Part shown: positions 1 to 3,766 of the stretch, piece by piece
Numbering within the stretch: position 1 is the first letter of the stretch
Layout: each line of letters begins with the position of its first letter
From: Phenylobacterium sp.
GTDB lineage: Bacteria; Pseudomonadota; Alphaproteobacteria; Caulobacterales; Caulobacteraceae
Reading direction: 5' to 3'
NCBI GenBank assembly: GCA_025350885.1
Contig: JANXXA010000100.1
Location: 1 to 5,153, forward strand
DNA length: 5,153 bases
The notes under the pieces: generated by a model
What the model saw: the letters and a program-made list of their open reading frames with translations, nothing else
The model's database searches: none
What the model was told of the DNA's origin: nothing
Made by a program: the position numbers and the translations under genes

Positions 1-558
1 GTCGGCGCGGACCGCCTCGGCGCGCAGGGCCCCGACCGCCTCACGCGCCGCGCGCCAGCCGCGCCAGCGCTCCGACACCGCCCGGCCCCGCGCCTCCAGG
101 TCGCCGAAGGCGTCGAGCATCGGCCGGTGCGTGCGTGCGTCGAGCAGGCCGACAGTCTCGTGCTGGCCGTGCACCTCCAGCAACGCTTCGCCCACCTCCT
201 TCAGCACGCCGACGCCGGTGGCCTGATCGTTGACGAAGGCGCGGCTGCGGCCGTCGGCGCCGAGCGTCCGACGCAGCACCAGATCCTCGTCGCGGGCGTA
301 GGAGAGGCCCTTTTCCTCCAGCAGGTCCCAGACCGCGTGGCTCGGTGACGGCGCGAACACCGCCGAGGCCGCCGCCTGTGAGGCGCCGCGGCGCACCAGC
401 CCTGCGTCAGCTCGCGCTCCGGTCGCCAGGCCCAGCGCATCCAGGATGATCGACTTGCCGGCCCCGGTCTCGCCGGTCAGCACGGTCAGGCCCGGCCCGA
501 TGGACAGGTCCAGGGCCTCGATCAGCACCACGTCGCGGATCCACAGACCGATCAACAT
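1..558 (-). CDS. recN: DNA repair ATPase RecN, N-terminal part (gene runs off the left edge)
   Basis: RecN is an SMC-like ABC ATPase that acts at DNA double-strand breaks during recombinational repair in the cytoplasm. The visible 186 residues begin MLIGLWIRDVVLIEALDL, a typical RecN start, followed by the Walker A motif GETGAGKS at residues 29-36, a GRSRAFVND segment near 103-111 and the family's EVHGQHE motif at 128-134. From about residue 150 the sequence turns into charged Ala/Arg/Glu-rich helix, as expected for the beginning of the coiled coil. The rest of the coil, the signature motif and Walker B lie outside the window; complete RecN proteins are about 550-560 residues. The ATG start is supported by an in-frame TAG 36 nt upstream and by family similarity, although no strong Shine-Dalgarno sequence precedes it. 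The gene follows bamD after 110 nt on the same strand, with a degenerate LexA-like box between them. The reading frame stays open to the window edge. Confidence 0.96.
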   Translation of the reverse strand, partial: MLIGLWIRDVVLIEALDLSIGPGLTVLTGETGAGKSIILDALGLATGARADAGLVRRGASQAAASAVFAPSPSHAVWDLLEEKGLSYARDEDLVLRRTLGADGRSRAFVNDQATGVGVLKEVGEALLEVHGQHETVGLLDARTHRPMLDAFGDLEARGRAVSERWRGWRAAREAVGALRAEAVRAD

Positions 559-613
559 GGGAAGGCCGTCACCCGGAAACAGCGCCCAGGGCTAGGGCCG
601 CCGAGTCACAGTT

Positions 614-628
614 GATCACTTTTTGTTC
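614..628 (-). promoter_or_regulatory. degenerate LexA-like (SOS) box upstream of recN
   Basis: The alphaproteobacterial LexA operator is GTTC-N7-GTTC. Here the plus strand has GATC at 614-617, exactly 7 nt of T-rich spacer, then GTTC at 625-628: seven of eight consensus bases, with A replacing T in the first half. The site lies 56 nt upstream of the recN ATG, a sensible operator position, and recN is SOS-induced in many bacteria. One mismatch in a conserved half-site weakens the case, so this is a candidate only. Confidence 0.35.
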
Positions 629-668
629 TCAATTGCCAGTCATGGCCAGGGGGTGTGCGATTCCCGAC

Positions 669-1724
669 CTATCCCTTGGTGAAGGGGATGTGGAACCAGC
701 TGCGTTTCTTGGTCCTGGCGTTCGGGTCCTTCGTGTCCTTGGTCACGGTGGCGGTGGGCTCGGTGGCCGGCGTCGCCTGGGTCGATCCGGCGGCTGTGGC
801 GTCGGACTTGACCGCCAAGACCGAAGCCGTGGTGGCCATGGGCGGGGGCGCCGTGCGGCTCTTGTCTTTGGTGAAGGGAATATGGAACAGGCCGCGCCGG
901 CTGTTGGCGGAAGGCTCGACCGCCGGGCGCAGGCCCTTGGAGGTCAGCAGCCGGTAGGCGTCGGCGTACCAGGCGTCGCCGGGATAGTTATAGCCCAGCA
1001 CCGCACCGTTTTTCCGCGCCTCATCGAGCAGGCCGACGGTGAGGTAAGACTCCACCAGTCGGTAAAGGGCTTCCGGCGTATGGCTGGTGGTCTGATAGCG
1101 ATCAACAACGCTCTTGAAGCGACCGACAGCGGCGATCGTGTCGCCCTGGCGCAGATACCAGCGGCCGATGGTCATTTCCTTGCCGGCCAGTTGATCGTTG
1201 ACCATGTCGATCTTCAGCCGTGCATCATGGGCGTATTCGGTGCTTGGATAGCGCGAGGTGACGTCGCGCAGATTGTCCAGCGCCTGGCCGGTGGCGGCCT
1301 GGTCGCGGCCGACATCGACGATCTGTTCGAAATAGCAGATGGCCTTCAGATAGTGGGCGTAGGCCGACGCGCCATTGCCCGGATAGAGCGAGATGAAACG
1401 GTCCGAATCACTGATCGCGTCGTCATAGTCGTTGGCTTGATAGTGGGCGAAGGCCTGCATCAGGATCGCCCGGCGCGACCACTCCGAATAGGGGTGCTGG
1501 CGCTCCACTTCCTGGAAGTAGTCGACGGCCTGGGACCACAGGTGCTTGTCCATCCGGTCGGCGCCAGTGGAATAGAGCAGCTCCACCGGCCGCTCTTCAT
1601 AGGCCAGCCGGACCTTGGGCTTCTTGTTACCGGCGCAGCCGGCCAGGGCCAGGGCGCAAAACCCAACGACGAGCGCCGGGCGCAACCAGGACTTATGGAT
1701 CAAAATCACCTTCACCTCAGACAT
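669..1724 (-). CDS. bamD: outer-membrane assembly lipoprotein BamD (ComL/YfiO family) with extended repeat-bearing tail
   Basis: BamD is the essential TPR lipoprotein of the BAM complex, anchored in the inner leaflet of the outer membrane, where it helps BamA fold beta-barrel proteins. The 351-residue product has a signal peptide (basic HKSWLR, then a hydrophobic core from about residue 16) ending in lipobox LAGC with the acylated Cys at 30. The mature part opens with AYEERPVELLYSTGADRM, typical of BamD, and carries TPR-type helices to about residue 265: WSQAVDYFQEVERQHPYSEW near 63-82, then a Tyr/Ala-rich series ending AWYADAYRLL. E. coli BamD is about 245 residues; the excess is a Thr/Ala/Lys-rich tail (267-351) containing FHIPFTK at 280-286 and again at 344-350, one residue from the C-terminus. 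The ATG at 1724 is the longest start. A TTG at codon 8 (1701-1703) follows the purine-rich GAGGTGAAGG and would remove an acidic leader unusual in a signal peptide, so the start is uncertain by seven residues. The stop is TAG. Confidence 0.95.
   Translation of the reverse strand: MSEVKVILIHKSWLRPALVVGFCALALAGCAGNKKPKVRLAYEERPVELLYSTGADRMDKHLWSQAVDYFQEVERQHPYSEWSRRAILMQAFAHYQANDYDDAISDSDRFISLYPGNGASAYAHYLKAICYFEQIVDVGRDQAATGQALDNLRDVTSRYPSTEYAHDARLKIDMVNDQLAGKEMTIGRWYLRQGDTIAAVGRFKSVVDRYQTTSHTPEALYRLVESYLTVGLLDEARKNGAVLGYNYPGDAWYADAYRLLTSKGLRPAVEPSANSRRGLFHIPFTKDKSRTAPPPMATTASVLAVKSDATAAGSTQATPATEPTATVTKDTKDPNARTKKRSWFHIPFTKG
675..695 (-). repeat. FHIPFTK coding repeat, copy 2 (BamD C-terminus)
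   Basis: This stretch encodes residues 344-350 of BamD (FHIPFTK), preceded by Trp and followed by a final Gly. It matches the copy at 867-887, 192 bp away. The two 21-bp copies differ at three positions, all third codon positions that leave Lys, Ile and His unchanged. Preceding residues are also similar in type (RRGL before copy 1, KRSW before copy 2). Confidence 0.85.
867..887 (-). repeat. FHIPFTK coding repeat, copy 1 (internal, just after the TPR domain)
   Basis: This stretch encodes residues 280-286 of BamD, immediately after the predicted end of the TPR domain and before the Ala/Thr/Pro-rich tail. It pairs with the copy at 675-695. It is a direct repeat at both the peptide and DNA level. 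Confidence 0.85.
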
Positions 1725-1749
1725 GCGCGCGCCCCCACGCGAGGACAGC

Positions 1750-1777
1750 TATCTACACCACCGACTGTGGCGCGCAA
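1750..1777 (-). promoter_or_regulatory. possible bamD promoter
   Basis: On the minus strand TTGCGC (1772-1777) is followed after 16 nt by TAGATA (1750-1755), which places the -10-like element about 25 nt upstream of the bamD ATG. Both hexamers match the general housekeeping pattern only partly, and the match to the Caulobacter sigma-73 -10 consensus is poor. The call rests on position and spacing as much as on sequence. Confidence 0.22.
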
Positions 1778-1779
1778 AC

Positions 1780-1813
1780 GGCGGCTCGGCGCATTGCCGC
1801 GGATGATGCCGCC
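1780..1813 (-). terminator. weak hairpin just after the flavoprotein stop codon
   Basis: GGCGGC (minus strand, 1813-1808) can pair with GCCGCC (1785-1780), and CGGC/GCCG can pair inside it. The hairpin begins directly after the TGA of the flavoprotein gene and is followed on the minus strand only by GTTTGCG, so the U-tract is very short. It may attenuate or stabilise the transcript rather than terminate it fully. Confidence 0.25.
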
Positions 1814-2425
1814 TCAAAGGGTTTTGCGCAGGCCCGCGACTTCCTCGGCCTGGGTGGCGGTAGGTCTGGCGAGGCTCAGCTGGTCGCTGACCATCTCCGA
1901 AAGCGTGGGCAGGGTAGCCCGATCAACCCGATGTGAGTCGCCCCACAGGTCGGCCCGCATCAGCGCCTTGGGGCAGTGCAGGAACGCCTCGCGCACGGCG
2001 ACCCGCAGGATGGCCTTGGGGACCTTGCCGAACTCTTCGAACCCCGCGGCCAGTGTCTCGTCGACCACCAGGGTGGCGGTCCCATTGACGCGATAGATAT
2101 CGTCGACGCCGGGAATCATGAACATCAGCCCGACCTCGCCGGCGCCCGAAGCGATGTTTTTCAGCGTATCCAGCCGGTTGTTGCCGGGCCGGTCGGGCAT
2201 CAGCAGGCTCAGGCCATCCTCGGCGACGCGCACGAATCCCGACCCGCCGCCGCGCGGCGAAACATCGACACCGGTCGCGCCGACCGAGCCGATCACCACG
2301 AATGGCGAGAGTTCGATGAACCGCCGCCCGTGCGGATCGATGCGATCCAGGCTCTTGGCGACCGCCATGGCGTGCGCGGGCCTGTAGAGCCGGTCGAGCT
2401 GGTCCTGCATCGCATCGTGGGTCAT
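1814..2425 (-). CDS. FMN-dependent PPOX-type flavoprotein (pyridoxamine 5'-phosphate oxidase-like split-barrel, MSMEG_1061-like family)
   Basis: The 203-residue product belongs to the flavin-binding split-barrel superfamily (pyridoxamine-phosphate-oxidase-like) and most resembles the family named after mycobacterial MSMEG_1061. These are cytosolic FMN or F420-type proteins whose substrates are mostly unknown. Visible family blocks are RRFIELSPFVVIGS (34-47), DVSPRGG (54-60), PDRPGNNRLDTLKNI (77-91), FMIPGVDDIYRVNGTA (102-117) and FLHCPKALMRADLW (148-161). I recall DVSPRGD as the more usual second block, so Gly60 may be a substitution. The start is ATG at 2425 rather than GTG at 2431, because GGAGG at 2433-2437 lies 7 nt from the ATG but only 1 nt from the GTG. 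The length suits the family. There is no signal peptide or membrane segment. It sits between lpxC and bamD, separated from lpxC by two large hairpins, so its link to envelope biogenesis is positional only. I give no gene symbol because the exact role is unknown. Confidence 0.9.
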   Translation of the reverse strand: MTHDAMQDQLDRLYRPAHAMAVAKSLDRIDPHGRRFIELSPFVVIGSVGATGVDVSPRGGGSGFVRVAEDGLSLLMPDRPGNNRLDTLKNIASGAGEVGLMFMIPGVDDIYRVNGTATLVVDETLAAGFEEFGKVPKAILRVAVREAFLHCPKALMRADLWGDSHRVDRATLPTLSEMVSDQLSLARPTATQAEEVAGLRKTL

Positions 2426-2432
2426 CGGCACG

Positions 2433-2437
2433 CCTCC
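2433..2437 (-). promoter_or_regulatory. Shine-Dalgarno sequence that decides the flavoprotein start
   Basis: GGAGG on the minus strand lies 7 nt before the ATG at 2425. The in-frame GTG at 2431 would have only 1 nt of spacing, so the shorter protein is favoured. Confidence 0.8.
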
Positions 2438-2475
2438 GCGCCCACTGAAGCAGGGCCAGGGCCGGCCGGCAACCA

Positions 2476-2544
2476 GTGTCCCGATTCCGAAGTTCGCAGG
2501 CGCTTGTGGCAGGCGCGGTCGAACTTCGGAATCGATGAGGACAC
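2476..2544. repeat. intergenic hairpin A (15-bp stem, 23-nt loop) carrying GANTC sites
   Basis: CGATTCCGAAGTTCG (2482-2496) is the perfect inverse complement of 2520-2534, giving a 15-bp stem around a 23-nt loop. An outer 6-bp stem pairs GTGTCC (2476-2481) with GGACAC (2539-2544), with a 4-nt bulge on one side. Each inner arm contains a GANTC sequence (GATTC 2483-2487 and GAATC 2529-2533), the target of the CcrM methyltransferase in Caulobacter relatives. No T-run follows on either strand, so this is not a standard intrinsic terminator. It is clearly related to hairpin B. Confidence 0.9.
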
Positions 2545-2561
2545 CAGCAAGCCCTTGTTTC

Positions 2562-2640
2562 CTTAGTGTGCTTCTTGGATCTGAAGTTCGCTCGGAGCCC
2601 GATCCCTCAAGCAGGCGAACTTCAGATCCAGCACACTAGG
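2562..2640. repeat. intergenic hairpin B (15-bp stem, 23-nt loop), related to hairpin A
   Basis: GGATCTGAAGTTCGC (2577-2591) is perfectly complementary to 2615-2629, a 15-bp stem with a 23-nt loop. An outer 8-bp stem pairs TAGTGTGC (2564-2571) with GCACACTA (2631-2638), extendable by a G-T and a C-G pair to 2562/2640, with bulges of 5 nt and 1 nt. The structure begins 12 nt beyond the lpxC stop codon. Inner arms share GAAGTTCG/CGAACTTC and outer arms share GTGT/ACAC with hairpin A. No T-tract follows on the minus strand, so a role in 3'-end processing, mRNA stability or as a dispersed repeat is likelier than classical termination. Confidence 0.9.
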
Positions 2641-2652
2641 CGTTCGCCGGGC

Positions 2653-3561
2653 TCAGACGGCGATGGCCATCTCGTCGGCGAAGGTGCGGAAGCGCCAGGC
2701 GTCGGGGCGGGCGGCGAGCGCGCGGACCAGCTGGTTGTTGATGCCGTGGCCGGCCAGCTCGCCCTCGAAGCGGCCGAGGATCGGGGCGCCCAGCACATAG
2801 AGGTCGCCGATGGCGTCCAGCGCCTTGTGGCGCACGAATTCGTCGGGGCGGCGCAGACCCTCGGGGTTGAGCACCCGGTCGCCCTCGATGACCACGCAGT
2901 TTTCCAGCGTGCCGCCTCGGGCCAGACCCATGGCGCGCAGGGCCTCGACCTCGTGCAGGAAGCCGAAGGTGCGGCAGTCGGCCAGCTCGCGGCGGAAGGC
3001 GGTCTCGTCCATCGGCAGGTCGATTTCCTGGCGGCCGATGACGGCGGTGGGAAATTCGATGGCGAAGGCGACCTCGAACCGCATCGCCGGCTTCAGCGAT
3101 GCGCGCTTGTCGCCGTCCACCACCTCGACGGTGTCGAGGATCTCGATGAACCGGCGCGCGGCGGCCTGAGGCCTGCGCCCGGCGCGGTCTAGGATTTTCA
3201 GGAACGGCCAGGACGAGCCGTCCATTATCGGCATCTCCGGCCCGTCAAGTTCGACCACGGCGTTGTCGACGCCCGACATCACCAGCGCGGCCATCAGGTG
3301 CTCGATGGTGGCCACGGTGACGCCGGCGGCGTTGGTGATCACGGTGCCCAGCTGGGTCTTGCAGACCGACTGCGGGGTGCAGGGTACGATGTTGTCGCGG
3401 TCGTCGATGTCGATGCGCACGAAGACGATGCCGGCGTCGGGCGCGGCGGGCCGGACGGCAACTTGAGTAAATTCCCCGGTGTGAACGCCGACGCCGGCGA
3501 ACAGGGCCGGCGTCTTAACCGTGTGCTGGAAGGCGCCGCTCTGGAAACCGTCTGCTGGCAC
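2653..3561 (-). CDS. lpxC: UDP-3-O-acyl-N-acetylglucosamine deacetylase LpxC
   Basis: LpxC is the cytosolic zinc enzyme that removes the N-acetyl group from UDP-3-O-acyl-GlcNAc, the committed step of lipid A synthesis. The 302-residue product has the normal family length and all expected active-site elements: TIEHLMAAL with Glu87 as likely general base and His88 as zinc ligand, the substrate-pocket RTFGF at 197-201, zinc ligands His245 and Asp249 in FVRHKALDAIGDL, and His272 in AGHGINNQL as the catalytic histidine. The VHTGE segment near 26-30 and the FVR at 47-49 are also typical. The start is GTG at 3561; AGGGAAGA upstream serves as ribosome-binding site about 9 nt away, and no nearby ATG offers an alternative. 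The gene lies 205 nt downstream of ftsZ on the same strand, and its TGA is followed within 12 nt by hairpin B. Nothing suggests truncation or transfer. Confidence 0.98.
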   Translation of the reverse strand: MPADGFQSGAFQHTVKTPALFAGVGVHTGEFTQVAVRPAAPDAGIVFVRIDIDDRDNIVPCTPQSVCKTQLGTVITNAAGVTVATIEHLMAALVMSGVDNAVVELDGPEMPIMDGSSWPFLKILDRAGRRPQAAARRFIEILDTVEVVDGDKRASLKPAMRFEVAFAIEFPTAVIGRQEIDLPMDETAFRRELADCRTFGFLHEVEALRAMGLARGGTLENCVVIEGDRVLNPEGLRRPDEFVRHKALDAIGDLYVLGAPILGRFEGELAGHGINNQLVRALAARPDAWRFRTFADEMAIAV

Positions 3562-3656
3562 GCGTGCGATCTTCCCTTTTTGGAGCGCCGGCCGGAGACG
3601 GGAAAGCGCCCACGAGTGCGGTTAATGCGCTTGGTGCGGCGCAGCAAAACAATCCC

Positions 3657-3674
3657 TGTTTCGCAATGTTTCGC
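3657..3674. repeat. tandem TGTTTCGC direct repeat upstream of lpxC
   Basis: TGTTTCGC occurs at 3657-3664 and again at 3667-3674, separated by AA, for a period of 10 bp (about one helical turn). On the coding (minus) strand this reads GCGAAACA twice. It lies about 95 nt upstream of the lpxC GTG. Tandem half-sites one turn apart are typical of response-regulator operators, but I cannot assign a regulator. Confidence 0.4.
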
Positions 3675-3710
3675 TGGTCGTAGGGTTAACGGAGGGGCCA
3701 GAACGCGGGA

Positions 3711-3741
3711 CGCCATGGAAGCCACTCAGACCGCCATGGCG
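3711..3741. repeat. short inverted repeat built from CCATGG, 3' of ftsZ
   Basis: CGCCATGG (3711-3718) and CCATGGCG (3734-3741) form an 8-bp perfect stem with a 15-nt loop, 25 nt beyond the ftsZ stop codon. Each arm contains the palindrome CCATGG. No T-tract follows on the minus strand, so it is at best a weak or Rho-assisted terminator or an mRNA 3'-end stabiliser. Confidence 0.4.
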
Positions 3742-3766
3742 CCAGCCGGATCATGTTGAACAACAG

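Noticed and set aside
612..2096. Plus-strand open frame of 494 codons opposite bamD and the flavoprotein gene
   Set aside because: It runs antisense to two well-supported genes and across the gap between them. Its translation is Gly/Arg/Ala-rich with no recognisable domain, and long antisense frames are expected at this GC content.
2426..2431. GTG at 2429-2431 as start of the flavoprotein gene
   Set aside because: The GGAGG ribosome-binding site ends 1 nt before this GTG, but is 7 nt from the ATG at 2425.
2545..2561. Hairpin pair as ends of a miniature transposon
   Set aside because: No target-site duplication or transposase-like coding is visible, and each hairpin is self-contained rather than forming terminal repeats of one unit.
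2476..2640. Hairpins A and B as Rho-independent terminators of lpxC
   Set aside because: The stems are strong but loops are long (23 nt) and no U-tract follows on either strand.
2566..3192. Plus-strand open frame of 208 codons opposite lpxC
   Set aside because: It is a mirror frame of lpxC, which has full active-site conservation; the composition is low-complexity and no family is recognisable.
3620..3689. Two TTAACC half-sites (minus strand, at 3620-3625 and 3684-3689) as possible CtrA sites
   Set aside because: CtrA normally binds TTAA-N7-TTAA; neither copy has the second half at the right distance and they are 64 bp apart.
3339..3725. Minus-strand frame beginning in the ftsZ-lpxC gap and overlapping the 5' part of lpxC
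   Set aside because: Two thirds of it lies within lpxC in another frame, and the unique part is Arg-rich without a ribosome-binding site or family match.
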